From NCBI GenBank assembly GCA_011799875.1, contig CM022303.1, positions 188,456,088-188,520,087 of the forward strand: a stretch of 64,000 bases of DNA, in the 5' to 3' direction. This document shows, one piece after another, positions 47,823 to 59,240 of this stretch (position 1 is the stretch's first letter; each line of letters starts with the position of its first letter). The DNA comes from Thinopyrum elongatum (Eukaryota; Streptophyta; Magnoliopsida; Poales; Poaceae). The position numbers were made by a program, and so were the translations under genes. Below the pieces are notes generated by a model that ran no database searches, was not told the origin of the DNA, and saw nothing but the letters and a program-made list of their open reading frames with translations.

Positions 47823-48480
47823 TACCAGCATGGTCGAGCTGCACCACGAGGTGAGGGGATGCGGGATGAGAAGGACATGTGGCAGTAGATATCCTCGTTG
47901 GCAGCAGTGGCGGCCGCCCTTCTCCCGTTGAGGAGGTCGCGAGGGAGGAAGCTGAATCAGTTGCGGCGGCGGGAAAAGTGCGTCCCAGCCGCCTGGAGAG
48001 GAAGGGGGGAGGGTACCACGGGCGGCGTGGAGGAGGAGCGAAAACGCGGAAGGAGGACAGGCGCGGCCACACCTGAGGAATGGCGGCGGGGCAAGCAGAG
48101 AGACTGCGGTGCTGGCTGGAAGAGAAAGAAGGGTGAGAAGTGATGCGAGTGAGGGAGGAGGCGGAGTACGGGAGAGCGGAGGATGAGGCACTGCAGGGCA
48201 GAAGATGCGGTGCCGGCTCGTAGTGGATCTCCTTATCCACCGCCGTCGGTAGCTCTCCAACACTCGACGGCTCGAGGGAACGTCAAGATGGATGGCGGCA
48301 GCGGCGATGGCGGTGGTGTAGAGGAGGGGCTAGGTCATGGGAGTGGGGAGTGGAGGGGAATGTGAGGAGAGCTGGACGACGCGGTCGCGGCCATCTCACT
48401 GACTGGGGAGGTACCGGCCAATTGGAAAAGGCCACGTGGTACCAGCCTATGTGAAATCTCGAAAACACCCTCGGCGGGCA
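47823..48480 (-). other. GC-rich first-exon-like block, minus strand
   Basis: Minus-strand open frames of 199 and 210 codons overlap in different phases here and run through the hAT element, so neither is a credible protein. The residues are Pro/Ser/Arg-rich. The block ends in a donor-like CCATGCTGGTATGT near 47827. An acceptor-like GATCTGTAG lies near 47127, and splicing there meets a stop almost at once. A leader exon or a non-coding transcript is possible. Confidence 0.3.
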
Positions 48481-49182
48481 TTCAAAACTACGCGCGGTGG
48501 CACGACCCCTGCGCCCATTTAAACCAGCACCGCACGCACCCGCCCTTGCAGTTACTGACCGAGGCGGGCCACCACGGCTTGGACCCGCCTGTAATGGAGA
48601 GGTAGCGCTCTAGCACGGTTGCAAAAAAATGGACACTATTCATTGCTAGTCACATCAACTTTGATCCAACGGCCCAGATCGTTTCATCAGAAGATCCGAC
48701 GGCCAGGGTCATTTTGGAAGCACAATCGAACGGCCCAGAGAGCAAGTGCCCTGAGAAGGCTCCATACATGCCTCGAATGTAACAATGGGATAATATGCTA
48801 AATAGAACACCAAGGAAGTCGTTATCAACTAATAGAAATATACTCTCTTTTCTACAGTTTACAACTTTACATGCTAATTAGTTTTAGCACTATCCATGAT
48901 TTCTACTATATAAACTGATTAGATACTAACTATACGACAATAACAAAATATTTGTTGCACTGGATCAACTCCTAATCATTCCTATTCTTGTTCACTTGGT
49001 CATTGCGTAAGACTAAATAGGAAGGTTCTGTCTCTTCAAATGGAAAATATCAGAACATATGTTTCCACATCTAATTAGTAATGAGATTGTATGACTTTCG
49101 TCAACGTAATTCATGGGATCAGCACCGATTTTTCTTTTTTTACAGTTTTCATCTTATCTCCTGTCTCTTTTTCATAAAGCCC
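48481..49182. other. Unassigned interval
   Basis: The left part (to about 48780) is moderately GC-rich and includes a GACCGAGGCGGGCC block. The right part is AT-rich. I see no gene, RNA or complete transposon. Confidence 0.4.
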
Positions 49183-49191
49183 AGCAAACAC

Positions 49192-49613
49192 GGGTGAGGG
49201 CTTTTGGCGGTCAACCTCCATGAAGATGGATATTTTGAAATTTTAAATAATTACTTTTTGAAGTTTCAAAAAATTCTGAAAAAAATACTACACATTCATA
49301 TGAATGTCTTCTACATGTGTATAAAATCTGACAATGAAATACATTATGACGAGAGCTACACAAAAAAGAGAAAATCCTGCATTTCTAATAGTGAACAGCG
49401 TTTCTACTGTTCATCAACTTGTAAATCGTGATTTGTCTTTTTTGTGTAGCTCTCATTATAATGTATTTCATCTTCAAAATTTACACACATATAGAATACA
49501 TCCGTGTAAACATGTATGATTTGTTTCAGAATTTTTTAAAACTTTAAAATACGTTTTTCGATTTATTTTTTAAAATGACCTTCATGGAGGTTGCCCACCA
49601 TTGGCATTTAGCG
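49192..49613. mobile_element. Foldback Mutator-type MITE with 9-bp target duplication
   Basis: A 422-bp element is flanked by AGCAAACAC at 49183-49191 and 49614-49622. The 9-bp duplication points to the Mutator superfamily. The ends share CAACCTCCATGAAG in inverted orientation. The centre is a strong hairpin: TGAAATACATTATGACGAGA and the following GCTACACAAAAAAG pair with CTTTTTTGTGTAGCTCTCAT about 70 bp later. There is no coding capacity. The design matches 11341-11749. Confidence 0.85.
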
Positions 49614-49777
49614 AGCAAACACATGCTTCTAATGTTAGGGAACTTTTAAGAAGTACGTGAGCATAGAGATACCAGAGATACCAGATACTTCAGAAAACGA
49701 ACATGGTTATTTAAACGACAAAGACAATGTGCGAACGCGAAACCACTCCTTGGCGATGGAGCAATCGATTGCGGGAG

Positions 49778-49782
49778 CGATC
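49778..49782. repeat. Target-site duplication of copia element
   Basis: CGATC at 49778-49782 is repeated at 57055-57059, directly outside the two 290-bp LTRs. Confidence 0.92.
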
Positions 49783-50072
49783 TGTTCCGCAACTCCGCCG
49801 GCAAGTCCGGTCCGAGATTGCGGAGCGAGAGCGAGCGTCGTAGACGAAGTAGTCGAACACGTAAAAGTAGATGAACACAGGGAAGTATGAAGGAGACTAT
49901 CTTTATTAATCAATGATCAACTGTTACAATGATTGCTCCTCGTCTCTTTATATAGGGGTAAGGGGTCAAGAGATAAGTATCCACTTAACGTAAAGTGTGG
50001 AACCGGGAGGGGCTATCCCGTGCGCTTCGCACGTAGCCGCCGGCTCCCACGACGTGGGCCGGTTTCCCAACA
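49783..50072 (-). repeat. 3' LTR of copia element
   Basis: 290 bp. On the minus strand it carries a TATATAAAG-type TATA box (49947-49954) and an AATAAA polyadenylation signal (49902-49907) about 40 bp further on, a compact promoter-plus-terminator layout. Confidence 0.95.
49902..49907 (-). terminator. Polyadenylation signal AATAAA in copia 3' LTR
   Basis: TTTATT on the plus strand is AATAAA on the coding strand, about 40 bp downstream of the TATA box. It would end the genomic RNA within the 3' LTR. Confidence 0.6.
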
Positions 50073-50081
50073 CTCCCCCTT
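50073..50081 (-). other. Polypurine tract of copia element
   Basis: AAGGGGGAG on the minus strand directly precedes the 3' LTR, the expected priming site for plus-strand DNA. Confidence 0.85.
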
Positions 50082-50291
50082 GGGTAATTATCCGTATATC
50101 CATGCCTCAAAACTCCGAAAAACCCAGTGGGAAAAAATATGGAGAAAGAGCACACAGTATACGTTGTTGTATTGCACAAATTGCCTCGTCAAAAATCTCG
50201 TGTGAGAAACATCAGGAAAACTCACTCAAGGAAAAAAGAGTACAATCCACTCAACCATCAAGTTGAGTACTCGATCATCAGGATCGAGATT

Positions 50292-53200
50292 TTAACGACT
50301 AGTTTGTGAAGTTTCTCTCCCTGAACCTTGCATCTCTTTAAGTCTCATCATACCGATCCCACGCACACACCTCTCTAAGGTTGATGCCAGTAATGATTTA
50401 GTGAACATATCAGCAAGATTGTCACAGGACTTAGTATGCAAAACTCTCACCTCGTTCAACTGTTGCAGCTCATGTGCATAGAAGAACTTGGGACTAATAT
50501 GCTTTGTGAGGTTACTCTTCACATAACCCATCTGAACTTGTGCAACACAAGCAACATTATCTTCATAGATAATGGTAGGGGTTTGTACGGTGTTCAGCCC
50601 ACATGTCTGCTGAATGTGGCCGATCATCCGCCGAAGCGATACACATTCTTTTGACGCTTCGAATAGGGCCATGATTTCCGAGTGGTTCATGGAAGTCGAC
50701 ACAAGAGTTTGTTTGGACGATTTCCAGGAAAACGCAGTTCCACCACAAAGGAAAACATATCCAGTCTGCGATTTGCAATCATGCGGGTCCGATAGGTACC
50801 CAGCATCGGCATAGCCTATAATAGATAGGTCTTGATTCCTTTTATAAAACAGGCCAAGATCTTTAGTCCCTTGCAGGTAACGGAAGACGTCCTTGACACC
50901 TTTCCAATGTCTTTTGGTAGGTTCAGAACTGTACATAGCAAGCAAACTGACGGCGAACGCAATGTCTGGCCGTGTACAATTTGCGAGGTACATGAGTGCT
51001 CCAATTGCACTCAGGTAAGGAACCTCTGGTCCCAGAGTTTCCTCCCCCTCTTCCTTTGGCCTGAACGGGTCCTTGTCTGGCTGTAAAGATCTCCTGACCA
51101 TCGGGGTCTTAGAAGGATATGCCTTATCAAATCCAAATCTTTCCAACACCTTCTGGGTGTAGGCCGACTGGTGCACTAGAATCCCATCAGGGGAATGTTC
51201 AAGTTGCAGACCTAGACAGAACTTGGTTTTACCCAAATCCTTCATCTCGAATTCCGACATCAGGTAGGAACTCGCTTCCTCAATATCCTCAGGCGTACCG
51301 ATTATGTTTAAATCGTCCACGTACACCGAGATTATACAGAATCCATCTTGGGATCGTCGTATGAAAACACTTGGGCAATCTTTATTGCTCGTGTAGCCCT
51401 TCTGATGAAGGAAACCGCTTAGGCGATTATACCACATTCTACCAGACTGTCTGAGTCCGTACAACGCCTTTTGAAGTTGAACACTGTATAGACTCCTGTT
51501 TGCTCTATCATGGTTCGGAACAGGGATACCTTCAGGAACCTTCATGTATATGTTCAAATCCAAGTTACCATACAGGTAAGCAGTGACAACATCCATTAGT
51601 TTCATTCTCAAGCCCATGTTTACTGCCATTGAGATCAAGTATCTAAAGGTAACTCCATCCATGACCGGGGAATAAGTCTCCTCAAAATCGACACCTGGTC
51701 GTTGAGTGAACCCTTGAGCGACGAGCCTTGCTTTGTACCGTACTACCTTATTATTTTCATCTCTCTTTCGAACAAAAACCCACCTATGGCCAACAGGGCG
51801 AATGTGGGGAGGAGTTCAACAAACTGGTCCGAAAACCTTCCTTTTGTTGAGAGATAATAATTCGGCAGTAATTGCCTGCTGCCAATCTTTCCAATCCGAC
51901 CTTTTCTTGCAATCAGCGAGCGTGTTAGGCTCAGGGTCAAGATCTATGATTGAGGCAATTTTCGTAGCAAAGTTAATGTCGACAATCACCGTTGCTCGGT
52001 TCAGGGACTCCCCCGTATAAATATAATTTATGGCCATTTCGTCATGGAGCGCATCCGGCGCAAATACTTGCTCTACCAAATTTCTCATTATGGGAGCAAG
52101 GTCCTTTAGATTTCCCGCGCCGATGTGTGGGCACACATCTCCGCTGGGTGTTTCCCCTATGGGAAAGTTTAAGTCCGGAATTTCGTGCACTGAATTTTCC
52201 GTACTTGTGCCAGGTCTCGACTGGCTCCCCGTTTCACTTTGGGGTACTTTGGCGACAGGCTGTAATAAATCTCTCTTATCCTTTTTCGTCGGGCGTCCCC
52301 GAGTACTTGGGATTTGAGAAGCCGGATCTCTCGTCCTTTTAGGCCTTTGGACGGGAGCGGGTATACCATCATTTTTCTTCGGTATTTCAACCCTTTCCGG
52401 TGCATTGCACGCGTGCACATGCGATTTTGTCACAGTCTTTAAGTCACTAAAGTGGTCAGGCAGTTGATTTGCTAATGACTGCAAATCTATTATCTTTTGG
52501 ACTTCTCTCTCAGTCTCAGCGGTGCGCGGGTCATGAGCGTGGATTCCCGTGGCTTGCCACGTGATTTCTCGACTTTTAGCATCAAGGGGTTGATTCTCTC
52601 CCCCTAAAGTCGGAAAAAAATCCTCGTAAAAAATGCAATCAGCAAAACGAGCCGTGTGACAGTCACCTGTCATGGGGTCCAGATACCTGATTATGGACAC
52701 AGTCTCATAACCACAGTATATCCCCGACTTACGGAGCGGGCCCATCGCCGATCGCTGAGGTGGTGGTATTGGTACATATACCTGGCAACCGAACCTACGA
52801 AGGTGGGAAATTTTCGGTGCCGACCCTTGCGCAAGCTGAACAGGAGAGTGGATGTTGTAGGCCGACGGTCTAAAGTTGTTGAGATTGGCCGCGTGTAACA
52901 CCGCGTGGCCCCAACATGTAGTTGGTAAATTACAACCCTAGAGGAGCGGTCGGGCAATGAATTTAATTCTTTTAATCAATGCCTCAGCAAGTCCATTTTG
53001 TGTATGAACATGCGGTACCGAGTGCTCAACTTTGATTCCCATTGCCATGCAATAATCATCGAACGCCTTTGAAGTAAATTCTCCGGCGTTGTCCATTCGA
53101 ATAGACTTTATACGATAATCAGGAAAATTATTCCTCATTTGTATGATCTGAGAGATCAACTTTGCAAAGGCATGGTTCCGTGTTGACAGCAGGCAAACAT

Positions 53201-53939
53201 TGGACCATTTAGAGGAAGCATCAATGAGCACCATGAAGTACCGAAACGGCCCCGTGAGGGGCTGAATTGGACCGCATATGTCCCCTTGGATACGTTCCAA
53301 GAACGCGGGGATTTCATCCCTCACCTTGAGGGGCGATGGCCTAATGACTAACTTCCCCGTGGCGCATGCGAAACATACAAAATCATCGGGATTCGGGAAG
53401 TTCTTCACGTTAACATTATGACCATGCGAGTTGTTAATTATATTTCTCATCATCCTAAGTCCGGGGTGGCCTAACCTATCGTGCCAGAGGCAGAAGAGTT
53501 GAGAGCTTCTAAAAACAGTCTTGAGGGTAGTGTACACGGGCGGTGCTACTATTTTAGTGTAGTATAGCCCTGTGTCAAACGAAGGAAGCCTTTCGATAAC
53601 GTGTTTACCACTTGCATCCCGCTTTGTGATGAGTAGGCACTCCTTGCCATTTTCATCATCGGTCTCAATATGGAAACCATTAGCACGGATGTCTCTAAAG
53701 CTCAAAAGAGTACGAGTCGACTCCGGGTACAACAACGCATCATTAATGATCAAAGTTGTTCCCATAGGAAGTATAATAGTGGCTCGTCCGGAGCCAACTA
53801 TGTGCGAACCGCAGCCGGCGATTGTCATAATACTTCCCGGAGATTTTTTAATAGACTCAAAGTACTTAGTTTCTCGTAAAATGGTATGTGTGGTGGCGCT
53901 ATCGGCAAGGCACGTTTCCTCCATTCGGGCGCCACACAA
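50292..53939 (-). pseudogene. Copia pol: protease, integrase, RT, RNase H, with two in-frame stops
   Basis: Three open segments lie in the same frame. The first (53939-52938) has protease LADSATTHTIL, a GAG-pre-integrase region (LWHDRLGHPG) with its CFAC pair, and the integrase core (GDICGP, MDNAGEF). The second (to 51816) continues integrase and a linker. The third (to 50292) has RT (DVVTAYLYG, SVYVDDLNIIG) and RNase H (YADAGYLSD, YEDN). The segments are separated only by TAG at 52938-52940 (fits CAG) and TGA at 51816-51818 (fits CGA). No frameshift is seen across 3.6 kb, so decay is recent or selection was relaxed late. The C-terminal end at ...SQTSR is near the LTR, as usual. Confidence 0.95.
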
Positions 53940-54155
53940 GTTCTAAAATATGACATATAATTAATGTAATGAGGAAGAAGCTACATTAATAATAAATGCA
54001 CACATTCCAGAACATAACATACTATCATGTATAAATAATGGAATAAATGTCATCCAAGCGCCAGAGTAAAGAATAAGTTTATGCTCTCATAGAGCTTACA
54101 ACCAAATCGAATTTATTGTATCAAATCACGGAATCATGAAAACCAACGAGGTATG
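53940..54155 (-). other. AT-rich spacer between gag and pol, intron-like
   Basis: About 210 bp of AT-rich sequence separates the gag stop from the pol frame. On the coding strand it contains a donor-like TTGGTTTTC near its start and ends ATGTCATATTTTAG directly before AACTTGTGTGGC. It may be an intron that allows different gag and pol products. Splicing has been reported for some plant copia elements. There is no RNA evidence here. Confidence 0.4.
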
Positions 54156-55288
54156 CTAAGTAGACTCGGTAAAGAAGCCATTGACTTCAGCCGCAATCTC
54201 CATACTAGTGAGCTGATCCTCCTTAGAAATCATCTTGGAGGCAGCATCAACATCTAGTTGCGGCACCGCCGAGGCGACCATGTGGTCAACCTCCATGTCA
54301 ACGTGGGCGTCATTAGAGACCGCCAAAGCTGCCGCAATGGGCACCACGGGGGTCGCCTCTATGGGCGCAGCAGGGGGCGTAGAGATCATCACGGGTGCCG
54401 CCACGGGCACCGGTGGTGCTCCCTCCTGAACCAAGGTGAGGTGCGTCTCACGCGCCTTCCGAGCCTTGTATGCATCAATGACCTCCTGTGGTGCGCGGCA
54501 CTGGCGGGAGAAATGCTCCACCGAGCCACACCGGAAGCAGTCCTGAGGCCTCTGCCCCCCCTTGCCCGGCTTTTGCTGCTTAGCCGGGGCGGAGGGCCCT
54601 TCTTCTTGCCCTTGCGGCCCCTCTTCTTCTGTTGAGGCCTGCGGACTTTGAGAGCGTTCACCTCCTGGCGAGAACTCCCCCCAAGTGGTTGCGCAACAAA
54701 GTTCTTTTTCAGAACCTCGTCCTGCGCCTCCGCCACCTGGAGGACGTCAATCAACTCTGAATACCTCGTGTAGTTGCCCTGGCGGTAGTTCCGTAAGGAC
54801 TGGACCGCGTCGGGGTGGAAAGTGGATAGGGTTTTCTCAATCTTCTGGGTGTCGGTAATCTCAGTACCACACAACCGAAGAGTCGTACAAATCCGGTGCA
54901 GAGCCGAATTGTACTCCCCAACCGTCTTGAAGTCCGCAAACCTCAGACGGATCCACTCTGTCTCTGCACGTGGCTTTACAGTGTACTTCAGCCGCTCAAA
55001 CCGCTGCTTAAGAGCAGTCCAAAGGCCAGAAGCACTCCGCTCAGCCATATACTCATCTTTCAGAGTAGGTGACAGGTGATGACGGAGAAAATGCAGAGCC
55101 TGCGCATTCTTAGTTTCGAACTTGGGATCAGTGGGGGCCAGCTGCGTCCCCTTACCGATCGCCCTCAGGAGGCTTTTGCCCTGGAGAAAGATCTCGCAGT
55201 CCGAGGACCATGACAGGTAGTTCAGCCCTGTCTGGGCCAACTCAGCAAACTCCTTGTTGACAATTCCGGCCATCTGCGATTTATGCAA
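54156..55288 (-). pseudogene. Copia gag, one frameshift
   Basis: The reading starts with MHKSQMAGIVNKEFAEL at 55288. It contains the copia gag core (LNYLSWSSDCEIFLQGK, ALHFLRHHL, LWTALKQRFE, YNSALHRICTTLRLCG). The frame changes in a Lys-rich AAG/GGGCCC run near 54600. The second frame carries the CCHC zinc knuckle CFRCGSVEHFSRQC and an Ala/Pro/Val-rich tail to 54156. The second frame matches pol's phase. The frameshift inactivates the nucleocapsid part unless recoding occurs, for which I see no signal. Confidence 0.92.
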
Positions 55289-56749
55289 AAATCATCAGAT
55301 TACAGTAGGTAATCATTTGCACAAATGCGATGTTGATAAACTTATTCAATAAAAATGACGTTCCATTATTTAAAACATGTTCTTATATGACTTACTTAAT
55401 GATTAAGAGTGCTAAACAATTAATCTACAGTAGTAAAATCATACAATAAAAACATGTTTACAAAATATAGCATTTTAAGCGCATTTCTCACGTGAAAAAT
55501 AGCCCAAAAATTGAATTCCCGAGACATTTAAAGCCAAAATACGTATTTTTCAGCGAAAACAGACAGTTCCAGGGGCTTCTACGCAAAATATTACAGCAGG
55601 AATAAAATACGCGTAAAAATAGAAAACTGCAGGGGCTAAAATGCGAAGAACCGCGCGCGCGCGTGCTCTCCGGCTCAGTCCAGTTCGGCTGCAGGCCGAA
55701 AAATGGGCCGTCGGCTCGTGTAGCCAGTCCCCACCCTCTTTTTTTTTAGAGGAGTGAAACGGCCTGGTCCACGGCAGCCCGCTGGGCCGTCCTGCTCAGG
55801 GCTTCGCTAGGGTTTCCCTAGCGCCCGAGCGGCGGCGGCGGCGCGCACGCAGGCACGTATGCCAGGCCTGGTGCGGCCAGCGTGCATATCGGGCGCGGCC
55901 GGGGCTGGCCAGCGGCGCACTCGCGGGAGCGGCGACCTGCAGCGGGCAGGGCCGGGCGAGGCGACGGCCAGTGCAGCGGCGGCGGCCGCCACGGCACACG
56001 GCGTGGCGTCAGCAGGACGCGCGGGCGGCGGCCCTCGGGACGCGGCGACGAGCGCGCGCCAGCAGGGCGCGGCCGTGGCGACACGACGTGCGGTGCGCGG
56101 CCATGGCGACGGGCGGCGTGGCCAGCAGGCCTGCGCGTGGACGGCGGCCATGCGCAGCGTCGCCCGGCAGGGAAGATGCAGGTAGGAGCAGCGGGGGCGC
56201 GACGGCCCTCGGAGCAGCGCGGTGCTAGCAGGGCACGGCGGCTGCGCGTGCAGCGGGCACGCGAGCGCAGCGACGGCGGCCAGCAGGGCACGCGAGCGCG
56301 CGGCGGCGTGAGCGTGCAGCGGGCACGGGAACGGCCAGCAGGGCCATGGCGACGCCGTAGGTGGCTTGGCACGGCGTCATCTGGACGTCAGCCTCGGGGT
56401 GTCAAAATCGTGCGTCTTCGGGACGTCACGACGCATGTACGTCGGGCACAACGCGGCGGTGCCGTGCTCATCTGGAGTACATGTAATCACCGTCTCCCTA
56501 GAGTGTAGTCAACAAATCTCTCTTGATCCAAGAACATCGACATTGGTCGGCGACGTAATCGTCAGCCAGTTCTTGGGAGAGAAATCCACACCATAGGTAG
56601 ATCAAGTCCGAAAAAATAGACTAATCGCAAAAACGGAATCGTGATGACATGAGGAATCCATTTTTGCAAAAGAGAGATCGGATCTTATACCTCCGCTGGA
56701 TCGACGAAAGCCTGCGTGATGCAGGCTTGACGGAGAGTTGATGGAGCGA
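55289..56749 (-). other. Long GC-rich leader of copia element
   Basis: About 1.46 kb lies between primer site and gag. The part nearest gag is AT-rich. About 55640-56400 is very GC-rich and repetitive, with diverged CGTGCCCGCTGCACGC and GCCCTGCTGGCC-type units. The open frames on both strands are Ala/Arg/Pro-rich and arise from composition. It could be acquired host sequence or an expanded repeat. Confidence 0.75.
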
Positions 56750-56762
56750 AGCGTGCTGATAA
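56750..56762 (-). other. Probable primer-binding site of copia element
   Basis: Two bases after the 5' LTR the minus strand reads TTATCAGCACGC. It shares the TATCAG core of the usual initiator-Met site but is not the canonical TGGTATCAGAGC. The exact tRNA cannot be assigned by eye. Confidence 0.6.
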
Positions 56763-56764
56763 CG

Positions 56765-57054
56765 TGTTCCGCAACTCCGCCGGCGAGTCCGGTCCGAGGC
56801 TGCGGAGCGAGAGCGAGCGTCGTAGATGAAGTAGTCGAACATGCAAAAGTAGATGAACACAGGGAAGTATGGAGGAGACTATCTTTATTAATCAATGATC
56901 AACTGTTACAATGATTGCTCCTCGTCTCTTTATATAGGGGTAAGGGATCAAGAGATAAGTACCGACTTAACGTAAAGTGTGGAACCGGGAGGGGCTATCC
57001 CGTGCGCTTCGCACGTAGCCGCCGGCTCCCACGACGTGGGCCGGTTTCCCAACA
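56765..57054 (-). repeat. 5' LTR of copia element (promoter copy)
   Basis: 290 bp, with ten differences from the 3' LTR by eye. It retains the TATA box and AATAAA signal. Confidence 0.95.
56929..56936 (-). promoter_or_regulatory. TATA box of copia promoter
   Basis: TATATAAA on the minus strand lies in the 5' LTR, preceded by CCTTACCCC and followed by GAGACGAGGAGC. It is placed to drive transcription of the element leftwards. Confidence 0.65.
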
Positions 57055-57816
57055 CGATCGATTCCGACCGCGCTCGTCGCTCCGCCTATTCCCTTTCCCT
57101 TTCTAGCCTTTTTCCTTTTTTGGAAAAGCCCAGCCGTGCGCCTATTCCCTTTTTTTTTCATCCCCTCCTCCTCCACTGCAGCTGCCCTGCTGCTTCCCCT
57201 CCCCCTCCTCGGTGAGGTGCCTCACGAGCACCGCGAGGTCAGCACGGGCGCCGCGCCCGCACAAGCGCCGCGAGGGAGGTGGCTAGTACGGCGAGGCACA
57301 GCGACCGCACGAGCGCCGCGAGGTCAAAGGGCAGCAGCAGGCAATACGGCGAGGCGCAGCGACCGCACGGGCTCCGCGAGTTCCAGGGCCGGAAGCGGCC
57401 AATACGGCGAGGCGGTGGCTATCCGGCGGCCGTACGGCCTCCGCCGCGTGCGCGACCTTGCTCCTGCGCCTCCTACCCGGGCTGGACCTCCCCCCGTGCG
57501 TCGTCCCCACCCGCATCACCAAGCTTCCCAACGGCGTCCGCGACTCCGCGTCGCCTCCGAGGATGTCCAGGTACTACCCACCTCCCCCTCCCCTCTTCCT
57601 TCCGATGAGTCCATGGCTGACAGCGGCACCATCTCCGAGCTCACGAACACCCGGATTTGATAGGGAGCAGCACAGGGATGGCGATTTTGGCCGCTCTGCT
57701 CTGATGATGCCGTCAGAGCACAGCTTGCTTGTTTTCAGCATGAGGAAGAAGATGATTTAAATGTTTTGGAAGGACTAATCCAGTGAGGATGGTGGACAAG
57801 AAAATATAGAAGGAAT

Positions 57817-58068
57817 GTGTATGTCAAAACTGAAGAAAAGCAGACCACCTTGGTGGCTCTGTTCTCACAAAAGAAGATTGTTTACTGTTTCACTCAAAAT
57901 CGGATTTTTGCCAGCAACTCATCCACCTTGGTCTCATCTTTCGTTGACGACGGAGCATCACGTAGCAGTATCTCTGCGAAAATCCATAGAAGTATCGGAA
58001 CCGGCTGTGGATATGGGAAAAAGAAAATCCCTAAATGCATCTCTGAAACAATGGCATTGTTTCAGTGA
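57817..58068 (+). other. Coding-like segment in copy A, unrecognised
   Basis: An 83-codon frame (MYVKTEEKQTTLVALFSQ..., ending ISETMALFQ) corresponds to a segment in copy B (59573-59857) that is shifted by an inserted base in the TTTTCACAC run. The tail after the indel (SISAKIHRSIGTGCGYGKKK) is the same in both. I do not recognise the family. It could be a transduplicated gene piece or non-coding. Confidence 0.3.
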
Positions 58069-59052
58069 ATGAACTAAGAATAGCAGTTCATTTATATTCT
58101 GTAGGGGGATAGCAGCTGCCACTGTTCAAGAATGTACTAATTCTCTGAAAATTGATTTGTTTTTCTGTAGCAAGTTTGTCGTATGAATTCTGACAGCAAC
58201 TGCCATTTGTTCAAGAAGGAACTATTCTATGAAAATTGTTTCGTGTATTTCTGTAGCAATTTATTGTATGGATTCTGAACACTGTGCAAGGAAATCAGCA
58301 GCTGCCATTGTTCAGAGAATGAGCTAATTCTCTGAAAATCGCTTTGTTTTTCTGTAGCAAGTTAATGTATGAAATCTGAATATTGTTCAAAGAAATCAGC
58401 AGCTGCCCTTATTTTACATCAGTTTACCCCCTCTTAGTAGAAAGGAACAACTCATTTTTCTCGCTACTCCTAATTTTGTGTTGTGCTTTTGTGTAGGAGG
58501 AGGAATTGATTCTCAGACCACAAAAACAACAGAACAACAGGGATGATATTCAGGTTGACATATCTCCATAGAGAATCTAACCTCTCCAGGGATAAGTAAG
58601 ATGAAAAACATCCATTGAAAGCACCACAAAGGTAAGTAAGCAATGGTAACTTCATTTGAAGACCATCCTTTTTATTTTCCTCCTTTCACTGAATTTTCAT
58701 AGGTTAATAACTTACAGCATAAATATTCATATCTTACAGCATAGATATCTTTTTATAGGCAGGCTTTCACACTAAAACGACAACAAAGGTCTTACAAGAT
58801 ACTTCCTTTTTTTGTCCACTGTTCTTCGTGCTAGTATCAGGTTCCCTTTCTAGCTCATTTCTATTTTTGGAAAAGCCCACCCGTGCGCGGCCTCCTAATC
58901 CCCTTTTCCCTTTTGCCTATCTCCCCGAGCGCAAGCAGTAGTCGCCTTCTCCATACTCCTTTTCTCAGCCCAGATCCACTCATACTCCGCCGTAGCTGCC
59001 CTGCCGCTTCCCTCCCCCCTCCTCGCTGGCGGCTCCTCCCTCGCGGCAGCTG

Positions 59053-59240
59053 TCAATACGGCGAGGCTCCACGGCCGCACGGGCGACGCGAGGTCCAGGG
59101 GTGGCAGCGGCCAATACGGCGAGGCTCCACGACCGCACGGGCGACGCGAGGTCCAGGGGTGGCAGCGGCCAATACGGCGAGGCGCCGCGCCCACACGAGC
59201 GCCGCAAGGTCCAGGGGCGGCAGCGGTCAAGACGGCGAGG
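59053..59240. repeat. 58-bp minisatellite in copy B
   Basis: Three full 58-bp units start at 59053, 59111 and 59169, each beginning (T/C)CAATACGGCGAGGC and ending GGCAGCGG, with a partial fourth from 59227. Copy A has two diverged units near 57287-57403. Reading frames through it are compositional. Confidence 0.9.

Larger units (their letters stand above)
49783..57054 (-). mobile_element. Ty1/copia LTR retrotransposon, nearly complete
   Basis: A 7.27-kb minus-strand element has 290-bp LTRs at 49783-50072 and 56765-57054. Each starts TGTTGGGAAACC on the minus strand and ends GGAACA. The target duplication is CGATC. The domain order gag, protease, integrase, RT, RNase H defines the copia superfamily. 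I count 10 differences between the LTRs. The leader is unusually long and GC-rich. Damage is light: a frameshift in gag and two nonsense codons in pol. The element lies just left of the duplicated block at 57.1-60.7 kb. Confidence 0.95.

Noticed and set aside
47608..48263. 199- and 210-codon minus-strand frames
   Set aside because: They overlap each other in different phases and run straight through the hAT insertion, so they are unlikely to encode a protein.
55807..56508. Long open frames of 114-208 codons in the copia leader
   Set aside because: All are Ala/Arg/Pro-rich, overlap on both strands and follow a GC-rich repeat rather than a protein family.
59053..59240. A protein with 58-bp-encoded repeats
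   Set aside because: 58 is not a multiple of three, so successive units fall in different frames.
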